Positions 33,444 to 42,616 of a stretch of 64,000 bases of DNA are shown here, one piece after another. The stretch's first letter is position 1; every line of letters begins with the position of its first letter. Under the pieces are notes generated by a model. It was not told the DNA's origin and did no database searches. It saw nothing but the letters and a program-made list of their open reading frames with translations. Location of the stretch: NCBI GenBank assembly GCA_947589185.1, contig CANQCK010000001.1, positions 310,001-374,000 of the forward strand, given 5' to 3'. The translations under genes were made by a program, and so were the position numbers. Origin of the DNA: an uncultured Clostridia bacterium (lineage in GTDB: Bacteria; Bacillota; Clostridia; Oscillospirales; Ruminococcaceae).

Positions 33444-34358
33444 ATGGAGTATGTTTTACAAACTAATTCTCTTAGCAAAAGCTACCGACGTTTTAAAGCG
33501 TTAGACGATCTTACTATGAACGTACCAAAGGGAGCTATTTACGGCTTTGTAGGCAGAAACGGTGCCGGAAAGACTACGCTTATCCGACTGATATGCGGAC
33601 TTCAGGAGCCAACCAGCGGCACATATTCTATCTACGGAAAAGACTACAAAGAAAAGGGTATAGTCAAATCCAGAAGGAGGATGGGAGCAGTCGTAGAAAC
33701 GCCGTCTATCTACCTTGATATGTCAGCGGAGGAAAATCTAAAACAGCAATGCCTTATTCTCGGCTTGCCGTCATATGATGAAATTCCTGAAATACTAAGG
33801 CTCGTAGGGCTTGAAAACACAGGCAGAAAACACGCAAGACACTTCTCTCTGGGAATGAAACAGCGTTTAGGCATAGCTGTTGCACTTATCGGCGATCCTG
33901 ATTTTTTAGTTCTGGACGAGCCTGTAAACGGTCTTGACCCTCAGGGTATTATTGAAATTCGGGAGCTTATTTTAAAGCTCAACCGAGAAAGACAGGTTAC
34001 AATTTTAATTTCAAGCCATATTCTTGACGAGCTTGCCAGAATTGCTACGCATTACGGCTTTATCGACAGCGGACGCTTGGTAAGAGAGATCAGTGCTAAG
34101 GAACTTGAAGCGTCCTTCCGAAAGTCACTTCGGGTTGAGGTAAGCGACACAAAAGTCCTAGCATTTGTACTTGATAAAATAAATGTTGAGTATGAAATCG
34201 TTTCAGATACAACTGCTAATATATACGGTGATATTGGAATATCACAGCTTGTACTCGCACTGAATAAGGAGCATTGCGAACTAATTTCCTGCCACGAGCA
34301 AAACGAAAACCTTGAAACATATTTTATCAATATGGTAGGAGGTGGACAGAATGAGTAA
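33444..34358 (+). CDS. ABC transporter ATP-binding protein
   Basis: This 304-aa ATPase has Walker A GRNGAGKTTLIR, signature HFSLGMKQRLGIA and Walker B DFLVLDEPVNGLDP. A C-terminal extension of about 90 residues is typical of the bacitracin/lantibiotic-exporter class. AAAGGAGG precedes the ATG. It overlaps the first permease by 8 bp. Substrate is inferred as a peptide antibiotic or a cell-envelope compound from module type only. Confidence 0.93.
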   Translation: MEYVLQTNSLSKSYRRFKALDDLTMNVPKGAIYGFVGRNGAGKTTLIRLICGLQEPTSGTYSIYGKDYKEKGIVKSRRRMGAVVETPSIYLDMSAEENLKQQCLILGLPSYDEIPEILRLVGLENTGRKHARHFSLGMKQRLGIAVALIGDPDFLVLDEPVNGLDPQGIIEIRELILKLNRERQVTILISSHILDELARIATHYGFIDSGRLVREISAKELEASFRKSLRVEVSDTKVLAFVLDKINVEYEIVSDTTANIYGDIGISQLVLALNKEHCELISCHEQNENLETYFINMVGGGQNE

Positions 34359-35277
34359 GCTTCTTTATGCTGGCATTCGCCGCTATTTAAAAAGTATAAT
34401 ATTCTGGCTTGCAGTTATAGCAACAGCTGCAATCGCTGTTTATTGCGGAAATTGGTCGAGGAATTATTATATTGATGACTTTTATTTTTTTATTGAATTT
34501 TTTGCAATAGCAATTCTTATTACCTGGCTTATAGGCCGTGAATTTGACGAGGGTATTTTTCGCAATAAAATGATCTGCGGTCATACAAAAGGTACTATCT
34601 TTCTTTCCGAACTGATTTTGGGTGAGATAAACTGCATATTTCTCTTTTTGATTTTCTCAGGAATCTTTGCGGCTTTTAACAGTTATGTCTTCTCAAATAT
34701 CCCGGCAAGTGTACTGATTAGGATTTTCTTTGGCTGTCTGCTTTCTAATATGGCACTTACTGCAATTTTTGTGACAATAAGCTGTATTATTCCCCATCGG
34801 GCAATTATTGCAATTATAAATATATTATTAATTTTCGGTATATCATTTGTTACAACATCTATTGATTCTTCATTATTAAATGAAAAATACAATATTGAAT
34901 ATGATTATGAAACAAAAGTAACAATTGATGAACACGGAAATGAATTGACAGAGTTTATAGAAATACCCGGAACAGAACGTAAGGTTAAAAATCCGAATTA
35001 TGTTGGCGGTTGGAAACGCTCTGTATTAAAAACAGCATATCACGTTACTCCGTATTCCTATATTTATGACAGCTTAGAGCGTATATCTAATTGCTTCTCT
35101 TATAATAATGCATACAGAGACAACGGATTAACTTATGAAGAAGATCCTGACACAAAATTCTCTATAACAAAGGCTGATAATAAAGCATTAAGCGTTGATC
35201 TTGTATATATGCCGATTCTCACAATTGTAATTACAGCGGCGGGGTATGCCCTGTTTCGGCGCAGAGATTTTAAGTGA
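34351..35277 (+). CDS. ABC-2 type permease subunit 1
   Basis: AGGAGG lies 8 nt before the ATG at 34351, so the protein has 308 residues starting MSKLLYAGIRRYLKS. It has about six transmembrane helices, with a large hydrophilic loop (about residues 180-240) rich in charged residues between helices. Lantibiotic-exporter permeases (LanE/LanG type) have this size and shape. It overlaps the ATPase gene by 8 bp and is followed by a related permease. Confidence 0.85.
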   Translation: MSKLLYAGIRRYLKSIIFWLAVIATAAIAVYCGNWSRNYYIDDFYFFIEFFAIAILITWLIGREFDEGIFRNKMICGHTKGTIFLSELILGEINCIFLFLIFSGIFAAFNSYVFSNIPASVLIRIFFGCLLSNMALTAIFVTISCIIPHRAIIAIINILLIFGISFVTTSIDSSLLNEKYNIEYDYETKVTIDEHGNELTEFIEIPGTERKVKNPNYVGGWKRSVLKTAYHVTPYSYIYDSLERISNCFSYNNAYRDNGLTYEEDPDTKFSITKADNKALSVDLVYMPILTIVITAAGYALFRRRDFK

Positions 35278-35307
35278 TTATTGGGTTAAAACAGGAGATA
35301 CCATCAT

Positions 35308-36159
35308 ATGAACAAGTTATTATTTGCAAATTTTGCACGTCTTAGAAAAAGCAAGATCTTTTGGCTGTGTGCAATCATTATGTTTGGTTTTGGAGTTTTC
35401 CTATCTGTAAACACATATTATGATGCTAAAGCCTTTAAATACAAAGCCTGTCTTGATGATATATTTTTCACTTACGCACCATTAATCGGAATTATATGTT
35501 CTGTATTTATCAGTTTGTTTTTGGGTACTGAATACAGTGACCGCACAATGCGAAACAAGCTGATTATAGGAAGAACTAGAAGTACAATATATTTTTCAAA
35601 CCTAATTGTGAATATTGCTGCCACAGTTGTAATATGTCTTTTCTATATTGCAGCAATATGTACATTCGGAATTCCCCTTATCGGTGTTTTTCAGAGTGAT
35701 GCAAGTATAATTGCTGAGTATCTGTTTGGAACATTTATGATGATAATTTCATTTTGTGCAATCTTTACGCTTATAGGTATGCTTATCCAAAACAAAGCAT
35801 TGATAGCTATTATTAATGTAATATTGGCATTTGCTCTTATCATCATATCCTCCGCTGTTATTGATTCATTGCAGCTTAATGTAGAAACTTATCCTGAATA
35901 CACACATACAAATCACTCTGCTGAAAACGATATTGAATACAGCGATGACGGTTCCTCGCCGCCGGATAAATTTATTATCAAAGGCGTAAAGCTTGACATT
36001 TATGAATTTTTAATTGATTTTCTGCCTATGGGTCAAGCAATACAGTATCGTTATAGAATAGCAAACGAGCCGTATAAAATGCCGCTATATTCACTGGGAA
36101 TCACCATTGTAACTACAGGAATTGGAATATTTGTATTCAGAAAGAAAAACATAAGATAG
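35308..36159 (+). CDS. ABC-2 type permease subunit 2
   Basis: This 283-aa protein is related in layout to the previous gene: NFARLRKSKIFWLCAII at the start, YSDRTMRNKLIIGRTRSTIYFSN after the second helix, a soluble loop after the fifth helix, and a final helix ending RKKNIR. The shared pattern NKL/MI-GRTRSTI in both permeases points to gene duplication and a heterodimeric transporter. The start uses AGGAGA. Confidence 0.85.
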   Translation: MNKLLFANFARLRKSKIFWLCAIIMFGFGVFLSVNTYYDAKAFKYKACLDDIFFTYAPLIGIICSVFISLFLGTEYSDRTMRNKLIIGRTRSTIYFSNLIVNIAATVVICLFYIAAICTFGIPLIGVFQSDASIIAEYLFGTFMMIISFCAIFTLIGMLIQNKALIAIINVILAFALIIISSAVIDSLQLNVETYPEYTHTNHSAENDIEYSDDGSSPPDKFIIKGVKLDIYEFLIDFLPMGQAIQYRYRIANEPYKMPLYSLGITIVTTGIGIFVFRKKNIR

Positions 36160-36200
36160 CAGTTCTATAAAACCCCAACTGCAAGAAACGGAGATTTATT

Positions 36201-37112
36201 ATGGAAGTATGTTTATGGGCAACAACATTTATACTTATTGCGGTTATAATTTTACTAACGATAAAAATACATCTGCTAAAAAAATCAGCTAAGGAAATTA
36301 AAACCGCACTATCAGAAAAACTTGAAACTGAAACAAATACCCTTATTGACATATCAAGCCATAATAAACATATGAAAAGCCTTGCAAAAAGCATTAACAT
36401 ACAGCTCAGAGAGCTTAGAAAAGAACGATTACATTATCAGCAGGGAGATTATGAGATAAAAGAGGCAGTAACAAACATCTCTCATGATTTAAGAACTCCC
36501 CTGACAGCGATATGCGGTTATCTTGATTTACTCGAGCAGACAGAAAAATCAGAAGAGGTTACACGTTATCTTGAAATAATCAGAAACCGAACAGAAATTC
36601 TTAAACAGCTTACCGAAGAACTTTTCAGATACTCTGTATTTATATCGGTATCAGATAACACATCATATGAAAACGTAGTCCTCAACAGCGTTTTAGAGGA
36701 AAGCATATCGGCATACTACGCATCGCTTAAAGAGCAAAATATCACGCCGAAAATATCCATTCCCGACGTCAAAATAGAACGAAGTCTTAACAAAAACGCA
36801 TTATCGAGAATTTTCGGAAACGTTATCAGCAATGCTATAAAATACAGCGACGGAGATTTGAAAATCACACTTCTTGAAAGCGGTGAAATTATATTTTCAA
36901 ACAAGGCGTCCTCTCTTGACGAAGTACAAACAGGCAGGCTGTTTGACCGTTTCTATACAGTAGAAACGGCGAAAAAGTCAACAGGTCTGGGGCTGTCAAT
37001 TGCAAAGGCTCTTACAGAACAAATGAACGGAAGCATTACCGCAAAATACATTGACGGCTCAATATACATTCATATCTCCTTTCCAAATCAGGATAATAAA
37101 ACAAACCTGTAG
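36201..37112 (+). CDS. Sensor histidine kinase of ABC module
   Basis: This 303-aa kinase has a single N-terminal transmembrane helix and almost no extracytoplasmic domain. A coiled region (residues 27-85) follows, then HisKA with TNISHDLRTPLTAICGYLDL and HATPase_c with NVISNAIKYSDG and STGLGLSIAKALTEQ. The lack of an external sensor suggests that, as in Bce-type systems, it senses through the adjacent transporter. It is the last gene of the module and is followed by a strong terminator. Confidence 0.9.
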   Translation: MEVCLWATTFILIAVIILLTIKIHLLKKSAKEIKTALSEKLETETNTLIDISSHNKHMKSLAKSINIQLRELRKERLHYQQGDYEIKEAVTNISHDLRTPLTAICGYLDLLEQTEKSEEVTRYLEIIRNRTEILKQLTEELFRYSVFISVSDNTSYENVVLNSVLEESISAYYASLKEQNITPKISIPDVKIERSLNKNALSRIFGNVISNAIKYSDGDLKITLLESGEIIFSNKASSLDEVQTGRLFDRFYTVETAKKSTGLGLSIAKALTEQMNGSITAKYIDGSIYIHISFPNQDNKTNL

Positions 37113-37130
37113 AAAAATTTAAAAAAATAG

Positions 37131-37176
37131 AAACGGTGCTTGGCAAATCGACCGACTTGCCTCACACCGTTTTTAT
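37131..37176. terminator. Bidirectional terminator
   Basis: AAACGGTG and CACACCGTTT arms with inner TGGCAA/TTGCC form a strong stem with TTTTTAT after it. It separates the convergent kinase and thioesterase genes. Confidence 0.75.
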
Positions 37177-37177
37177 A

Positions 37178-37579
37178 TTATACTTTTAATTTCTCATTAC
37201 ACTTTTCCTGAAATCTTTTGCCGTACACAACTACTCTTGAATGTTCCGCCTTACCGATAGGACCGCATTCATCGAAAGCGTCAATTTCAAAGTCAATTTT
37301 TCTGCCGTCCGCCCTGACAATTTTAGCAACGGCATAAATCCGCATATTCAAAGGCGTTGCAGACATATGAGAAGCAGAAATCATCGTTCCTACGGAGGTT
37401 TCGTCATTGTCGCTCTCTAAAAATTCATCAAGACAGCAAAGTGCGGCGTTTTCCATTAAGGCAATAAGCATTGGTGTTGACAGAACATTTGCTTTGCCGC
37501 TTCCTACCGTTGACGCCAGCATAGTTTCATCAACCGTACGCTCAGCCTTGAACTCTTTACCTATAACAATTTCTTTCAT
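37178..37579 (-). CDS. Hot-dog thioesterase (FlK-like)
   Basis: This 133-aa hot-dog-fold protein has VGSGKANVLSTPMLIALMENAA near residue 26, ASHMSATPLNM, and DFEIDAFDECGPIG. These resemble the fluoroacetyl-CoA thioesterase-like family, whose general members hydrolyse short acyl-CoA esters. AGGAG precedes the ATG. It is preceded by a HAD phosphatase gene 13 bp upstream on the same strand. Confidence 0.8.
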   Translation of the reverse strand: MKEIVIGKEFKAERTVDETMLASTVGSGKANVLSTPMLIALMENAALCCLDEFLESDNDETSVGTMISASHMSATPLNMRIYAVAKIVRADGRKIDFEIDAFDECGPIGKAEHSRVVVYGKRFQEKCNEKLKV

Positions 37580-37591
37580 ATTATTCTCCTA

Positions 37592-38242
37592 TCAATATAT
37601 AAGCTCATTGTAGCTTGTTATATACCTATCGCAAAGCGAAATCATCTCATCACGATAATGAATATTATTTTTACACATAACGGCTACTGTTTTAAATCCG
37701 CCTTTTTTTGCTCCTTCAATTCCCTGTAAAATATCCTCGAACACAACGCATTTTGATACCAAAAGTCCAAGCTTTTCAGCGGCTTTCAGATAAATATCGG
37801 GAAATCCCTTGGGGCGTTCCACCTCTGACGCTGTGGTAATATCATCAAACAAATCAAGAACATTGTTGTTTTCCAAAACGGGTATTGTCAGCTCCAGATT
37901 GTTGACAGTCGCAACGCTCAGTTTCTTTCCATTGCTTTTTAAACATCTTAAATACTCATCCGCACCATCAAACAAAGAAATTTCCGTTGCAAATATATCT
38001 CTTACAATATCATTCCACTCATTTATAACTTCATTCACCGTGCGGTCCAGCTTAAATCTGTTTATAGTATATTCCGCCGCTAGATCAAAGCCCATTCCCG
38101 CTATTTCCCTATCGTAATCGTCCGGAGTTTCAAACCCATATGACGAAAGAAAAATATTATCTACTCTGTGCCATGCGTTTGACGAATCAATAAGCGTTCC
38201 GTCTAAATCGAAAATGTACCCGTCAAAATTATCTAAATCCAT
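37592..38242 (-). CDS. HAD superfamily phosphatase
   Basis: This 216-aa protein has motif I DGYIFDLDGTLID, an alpha-helical cap, motif II SVATVNNLE, the motif III Lys region VERPKGFPDIYLKAAEKLG, and motif IV VVFEDILQGIEGAKKGG. It fits the beta-phosphoglucomutase/phosphoglycolate phosphatase-like subgroup. The substrate is not predictable. It lies 13 bp upstream of the thioesterase gene. Confidence 0.88.
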   Translation of the reverse strand: MDLDNFDGYIFDLDGTLIDSSNAWHRVDNIFLSSYGFETPDDYDREIAGMGFDLAAEYTINRFKLDRTVNEVINEWNDIVRDIFATEISLFDGADEYLRCLKSNGKKLSVATVNNLELTIPVLENNNVLDLFDDITTASEVERPKGFPDIYLKAAEKLGLLVSKCVVFEDILQGIEGAKKGGFKTVAVMCKNNIHYRDEMISLCDRYITSYNELIY

Positions 38243-38395
38243 CCGATGAATGTCCTTTCTTAAAGCAATCCTGCCTTACCGAAAAATGATAACACAAAAC
38301 CGTCTTTTTGTAAAGGAGTTTTAAATTTGACTTTTTTATAATTATAAGATAAAATATTACTGAATTAAGTATAATTGCCAAGAAAGGAAATTACC

Positions 38396-39388
38396 GTGAA
38401 AAAGAAATTACTGTTTGTTTATAATCCTAATGCCGGAAAAGGCTTGCTAAAGTCAAGTCTATCGGATATTATTGACCTTTTTACAAAGGATAACTACTTT
38501 GTCACAGCATATCCCACGCAGAAAAAAAGCGATGCTCTAAAGGTAATAGAAAAAAGCAGCGATGAGGGTTATGACCTTATTGTCTGCTCCGGCGGCGACG
38601 GTACATTATCAGAATCTATAACGGGTCTAATGAACTGTGAAAACCGTCCTAATCTGGGCTACATACCCGCAGGAACAACAAACGACTTTGCAAACAGCCT
38701 GAAAATCCCGAAAAATATGGTCAGAGCCGCTGAGAATGTTATTCACGGCACACCGTTTGCTTACGATGTCGGCTCGCTTAATGACAAGCACTTTTGTTAC
38801 ATTGCTGCATTTGGTGTGTTTACAGCAGTTTCTTATGAGACACCGCAGACCTCAAAAAACATACTGGGACATCTGGCTTATGTTCTTGAGGGGGCAAAAA
38901 GTCTCGGCAAAATTCCGTCTTACAAGTTAAAAGTCGAATACGACGGAAACACAATAGAGGATACCTTTATTCTCGGTATGGTAACCAATACAACATCTGT
39001 CGGAGGTATTCTAAATCTAAAAAAAGAGGGCGTTCTCTTCGACGACGGACTTTTTGAAGTAACACTTGTCAAAAAACCGAACAATCCGATTGAATGGACT
39101 TCCCTTATAACAAACCTTCCTGCTGCCGGTTCACAGAAGGCTCAGCTTAATCCGAAATACTTCTTGAAATTCAAAACTGCAAACCTTAAAATCACTTCAA
39201 AAGAAATGGTTGCGTGGACAATAGACGGCGAGAGCGGCGGTTCTTATACTGAAATGAACATTGTAAACCACAAACAGGCAATAAACATAATTATACCTCC
39301 GAGCGACATTCTTGAAGAAAGCTCTGCAAACAATACTGAAGAAAGCGAAATTGAAGCTGTAAAAAGTGCTTACTTTGATAATCAGTAA
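38396..39388 (+). CDS. Diacylglycerol kinase family lipid kinase
   Basis: AAAGGA precedes a GTG at 38396, so the protein has about 331 residues beginning with KKKLLFVYNPNAGKG. The catalytic motif CSGGDGTLSE and GYIPAGTTNDFANSL place it in the YegS/BmrU/DgkB family, which phosphorylates diacylglycerol or related lipids. The C-terminal tail after residue 300 is acidic. It is likely monocistronic, with the small membrane peptide gene downstream. Confidence 0.9.
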   Translation: MKKKLLFVYNPNAGKGLLKSSLSDIIDLFTKDNYFVTAYPTQKKSDALKVIEKSSDEGYDLIVCSGGDGTLSESITGLMNCENRPNLGYIPAGTTNDFANSLKIPKNMVRAAENVIHGTPFAYDVGSLNDKHFCYIAAFGVFTAVSYETPQTSKNILGHLAYVLEGAKSLGKIPSYKLKVEYDGNTIEDTFILGMVTNTTSVGGILNLKKEGVLFDDGLFEVTLVKKPNNPIEWTSLITNLPAAGSQKAQLNPKYFLKFKTANLKITSKEMVAWTIDGESGGSYTEMNIVNHKQAINIIIPPSDILEESSANNTEESEIEAVKSAYFDNQ

Positions 39389-39478
39389 AGGCTTATCAAG
39401 AAACACAAGATTTTAGAATTGTATTGAATGTACATTTTACAATTAATATTTAAAAATAAAAAACAAAGGAGAAGTAAT

Positions 39479-39589
39479 ATGTTTGTAATAGATATACCTA
39501 CTGTTATTTACATATCAATAAGTACATTTTTATTAATCTTTTTAATAGTTGTTGTAGTAAAACTTATAATAAGAAGTAGTAAAAAATAA
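39479..39589 (+). CDS. Small membrane peptide, 36 aa
   Basis: This frame is too short for the track. It has an excellent AAAGGAG 8 nt before the ATG, a possible promoter TTGAAT-17-TATTTA at 39424-39452, and a terminator at 39679. The product begins MFVIDIPTVIYISISTFLL, is one hydrophobic helix and ends KLIIRSSKK. Size, hydrophobic core and basic tail recall type I toxins or small regulatory membrane peptides, but no known family is recognised and no antisense RNA was identified. Confidence 0.6.
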   Translation: MFVIDIPTVIYISISTFLLIFLIVVVVKLIIRSSKK

Positions 39590-39678
39590 ACAAATAATAT
39601 ATTTTATAACTATTTAAGTAAAAGTAATAATTATACTTATTGCTTTACCTGTTAATATTAAATAAAAGTACAGCAAAA

Positions 39679-39706
39679 GCTAAGCCATACAAGTGCTTAG
39701 CTTTTT
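39679..39706 (+). terminator. Terminator (plus)
   Basis: GCTAAGC and GCTTAGC form a stem followed by TTTTT. It ends the small-peptide transcript. Confidence 0.75.
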
Positions 39707-39713
39707 AAATCAA

Positions 39714-39740
39714 CAAAAAAGCGGGCAAAATCTGCCCGCT
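39714..39740 (-). terminator. ilvE terminator
   Basis: On the minus strand AGCGGGCA and TGCCCGCT form a perfect stem followed by TTTTTT, just after ilvE. Confidence 0.85.
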
Positions 39741-39762
39741 GATTTTATATTCAAACAAAATA

Positions 39763-40839
39763 CTATTCAACATCAACAGGAACGATCCAGCCAAACTCGT
39801 CAGGAATAGTTCCCCATTGGATCCCTGTCATTGTATCGTAAAGCATCTGCGATACAGGACCGATTTTGTTGTCATTTATCGTCATGATCTTATCGTTCCA
39901 CTTTAAGTGACCTACAGGAGAAATAACAGCAGCCGTTCCCGTTCCGAATACCTCGTCCAGCTTGCCTTCATCATATGCCTTAGCAACTTCCTCGATAGAA
40001 ATTCTTCTCTCCTCAACTTCGTAACCACGTTTTCTGCAAACCTCAATTGCAGACTTTCTTGTAATTCCCGGAAGAACAGAGCCTGTGAGTGCAGGAGTAA
40101 TGATTTTGCCGTCGATAACGAAGAAAATGTTCATAGAGCCTACTTCTTCAACATACCTTTGCTCAACACCGTCGAGCCATAGAACCTGCTCATAATCCTG
40201 CTTGTGAGCCTCGTCCTGTCCTTTAAGAGAAATAGCATAGTTAGCGGCAGTCTTGGCAAAGCCCGTTCCGCCCCTTACTGCTCTTACATATCTGCTCTCA
40301 ACATAGATTTTAACAGGGTTAAGACCTGTCGAGTAATAAGCTCCCGACGGAGACAAAATAATTATAAACAAATAGTGGTCGGCAGGGCGAACTCCTACAT
40401 ACGGATCGGTTGAAATAATGAAAGGTCTGATATATAATGACGCACCCTCAGTATGAGGAACCCAGTCCTTTTCAACCTTTAATAAAGCCATAAGACCGTC
40501 AAGGCAATCCTGCTCATTGACCTGCGGAATAACCATTCTCTCGTTAGAAACATTCATTCTCTTGAAGTTTTCGTCAGGTCTGAAAAGCTGAATGGAACCG
40601 TCTTTTGTTCTGTAAGCCTTTAGTCCTTCAAAAATCTCCTGGCCGTAGTGCAGACACATTGCCGCAGGAGAAAGAGAAATATCGCCGTACGGTACGATTC
40701 TGGCGTCATGCCAGCCCTTGCCTGTATCATAATTCATAATAAACATATGGTCTGTAAAGATATTTCCGAATCCCAGCTTTGATTCGTCTTTAGGTTTGTC
40801 TTTGAGCTTGCTTGAAAGCTCATATCTGATGTCTAACAT
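39763..40839 (-). CDS. ilvE: Branched-chain amino-acid aminotransferase
   Basis: This 358-aa fold type IV PLP enzyme has [29 protein letters not shown], the PLP region [15 protein letters not shown], and [12 protein letters not shown] with the phosphate-binding Gly/Thr cluster. It is the longer (BCAT2-like) form. It transfers the amino group in the last step of leucine, isoleucine and valine synthesis, joining ilvD and leuCDB of this window. It is monocistronic, with promoter at 40878 and terminator at 39714. Confidence 0.95.
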   Translation of the reverse strand: MLDIRYELSSKLKDKPKDESKLGFGNIFTDHMFIMNYDTGKGWHDARIVPYGDISLSPAAMCLHYGQEIFEGLKAYRTKDGSIQLFRPDENFKRMNVSNERMVIPQVNEQDCLDGLMALLKVEKDWVPHTEGASLYIRPFIISTDPYVGVRPADHYLFIIILSPSGAYYSTGLNPVKIYVESRYVRAVRGGTGFAKTAANYAISLKGQDEAHKQDYEQVLWLDGVEQRYVEEVGSMNIFFVIDGKIITPALTGSVLPGITRKSAIEVCRKRGYEVEERRISIEEVAKAYDEGKLDEVFGTGTAAVISPVGHLKWNDKIMTINDNKIGPVSQMLYDTMTGIQWGTIPDEFGWIVPVDVE

Positions 40840-40877
40840 TTTATAATACCTCTTTCCAAAAAATATATATCGTAAAT

Positions 40878-40906
40878 ATTATATACTCATTTAAGAAAAA
40901 ATGCAA
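40878..40906 (-). promoter_or_regulatory. ilvE promoter
   Basis: On the minus strand TTGCAT, 17-bp spacer, TATAAT, about 38 bp before the start. The leader is too short for a T-box. Confidence 0.7.
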
Positions 40907-40989
40907 TATGTATTGACGAATTATTCGTATTTTCACAAAAAAGTAATGATTTAAGCCGAAATTATCAGCATTTTGCAGAAAATAATCAA

Positions 40990-41019
40990 CCCTGCCTTCA
41001 TTTTTTAAACAAAGCAGGG
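40990..41019 (-). terminator. yebC terminator
   Basis: CCCTGC and GCAGGG form a stem just after the yebC stop. The T-run is weak. Confidence 0.5.
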
Positions 41020-41035
41020 CTGTATCAGTCTATAA

Positions 41036-41767
41036 TTATTCAGCCGGCATATCCCAGTTATGATAAACCTCCTGAACATCATCATTGTCCTCAAGAGCTT
41101 CTAAAAGCAAATTCATTTTCTTAACTGCCTCCTCATCGGTCAATGAAACACGGTTTGACGGTATCTGTTCAGCCTCGGCTGAGAGAACTTTATATCCCAA
41201 ATCAGTCATTGCGTGGTTGACACTTGATACCTCATTAGGCTCGCAGGTAATTTCAATAATATCATCCTCAATATTAAAATCAGAAGCACCCGACTCCAGA
41301 CAGTCCTCCATTATCTTATCCTCATCTGCACCGTTGTTCTCAAGCACAACTATTCCCTTTTGCTCAAACATAAATGAAACACAGCCGGTCGTTCCGAGAT
41401 TTCCGCCGAACTTGTCAAAATAATGTCTTATATCCCCTGCTGTACGGTTTTTATTATCAGTAAGACACTCAACAATTACAGCAACACCGTTAGGACCGTA
41501 TCCCTCATAGACCATTGTCTCGTAATTATTTTTATCGCCCTCTCCGGCAGCCTTTTTTATCATTCTTTCGATATTGTCATTAGGCACGTTGTTGCTCTTT
41601 GCTTTCTGAATCAAATCACGCAGCTTTGAATTGTTTGCAGGGTCAGATCCGCCCTCTTTAACGCATACCATCATTTCTCTGCCGATTTTAGTAAAAATCT
41701 TAGCCTTTGCAGCATCGTTGCCCTCTTTTTTTCTTTTAATATTACTCCATTTTGAATGTCCTGACAT
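41036..41767 (-). CDS. yebC: YebC/PmpR family protein (TACO1-like)
   Basis: This 243-aa protein begins with the invariant MSGHSKWSNIKRKKEGND and has GYGPNGVAVIVECLTDNKNR and FDKFGGNLGTTGCVSFMF, all typical of YebC. Members act as DNA-binding regulators or as translation factors that relieve ribosome stalling at proline stretches. Length is normal. It has a strong promoter (41826-41854) and a single-gene transcript. Confidence 0.94.
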   Translation of the reverse strand: MSGHSKWSNIKRKKEGNDAAKAKIFTKIGREMMVCVKEGGSDPANNSKLRDLIQKAKSNNVPNDNIERMIKKAAGEGDKNNYETMVYEGYGPNGVAVIVECLTDNKNRTAGDIRHYFDKFGGNLGTTGCVSFMFEQKGIVVLENNGADEDKIMEDCLESGASDFNIEDDIIEITCEPNEVSSVNHAMTDLGYKVLSAEAEQIPSNRVSLTDEEAVKKMNLLLEALEDNDDVQEVYHNWDMPAE

Positions 41768-41825
41768 ATATAATTCGCCCCTTTTGGAGCGTTCCTCCCT
41801 TCATATGAACATTTCACTTCGTAAT

Positions 41826-41854
41826 ATTTTATCACAAAGAAAAATATATGTCAA
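41826..41854 (-). promoter_or_regulatory. yebC promoter
   Basis: On the minus strand TTGACA, 17-bp spacer, TAAAAT, giving a leader of about 50 nt. Confidence 0.75.
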
Positions 41855-41870
41855 CAAGTCTCATATCAAG

Positions 41871-41902
41871 AAAAAAGATTCGGCATATTTATACCGAACC
41901 TT
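41871..41902 (-). terminator. Ferritin terminator
   Basis: On the minus strand AGGTTCGG and CCGAATCT form a stem (one mismatch) followed by TTTTTT. Confidence 0.75.
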
Positions 41903-41926
41903 TCTGTTTTCATATAAAACTAATCC

Positions 41927-42436
41927 CTACAGCACAAGCGACGGTGCAGAATGTACTCTCGAAGCAAGCTCGCTGTTAAGCATATAAAGTCCCTTTGGAT
42001 CAGAACCGAACAGCTCGAACTTCGTTATCATATCCTCTGCGTTCTTTTCCTCCTCGCCCTGCTCTTTAACAAACCAGTCTAACATCTGCATCGTGCGGAA
42101 ATCCTTAACTGCAAATGCTGCGTCATAAATGTCGTTGATAAGCGAGGTTACATACTTTTCATGTTCAAGACCTGCTTTTAATGGCGCTAAATTGTCGTTA
42201 AGCTCAATATCAGGCTTTGCAATAGCCTCAAGAGTTACCTTCTCGCCGTTGTTGTGAAGATACTGATAAAAGAGCATTGCATGATCCATTTCCTCCTGAG
42301 CCTGAACCTTGTACCAGTTTTCAAATCCGTCAAGACCTGCTTGGGCATAATAATTTGCAAAATCCAAATACAAGTAAGCTGAATAAAACTCCTTGTTTAC
42401 CTGTTCGTTAATAAGCTTTGCTACTTTACTGTCCAT
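41927..42436 (-). CDS. Ferritin
   Basis: AAGGAG precedes the ATG at 42436, giving about 170 residues rather than 186. The four-helix ferritin pattern includes NEQVNKEFYSAYLYLDFANY, AQEEMDHAMLFYQYL and WFVKEQGEEEKNAED, with the Glu and His ligands of the ferroxidase centre. It is a non-haem FtnA-like iron-storage protein. A promoter with 16-bp spacer (42504-42531) precedes it. No clear Fur box was seen at this promoter. Confidence 0.93.
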   Translation of the reverse strand: MDSKVAKLINEQVNKEFYSAYLYLDFANYYAQAGLDGFENWYKVQAQEEMDHAMLFYQYLHNNGEKVTLEAIAKPDIELNDNLAPLKAGLEHEKYVTSLINDIYDAAFAVKDFRTMQMLDWFVKEQGEEEKNAEDMITKFELFGSDPKGLYMLNSELASRVHSAPSLVL

Positions 42437-42503
42437 AATTAAACACTCCTTGTTGTATATTTCTGAATATTTCTCAGATTGCGACATATGCTTGTCTAAT
42501 TTA

Positions 42504-42531
42504 ATTATAGTATTTTTTTCAAATAAGTCAA
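42504..42531 (-). promoter_or_regulatory. Ferritin promoter
   Basis: On the minus strand TTGACT, 16-bp spacer, TATAAT, about 70 bp before the ferritin start. Confidence 0.65.
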
Positions 42532-42616
42532 TATTAAAAGACTAATTTTTTATACATTTAATACCTTTTAATCTGTATTTTATAATAAAGCTTATTGAGT
42601 TAGGAAAATCAAATCA

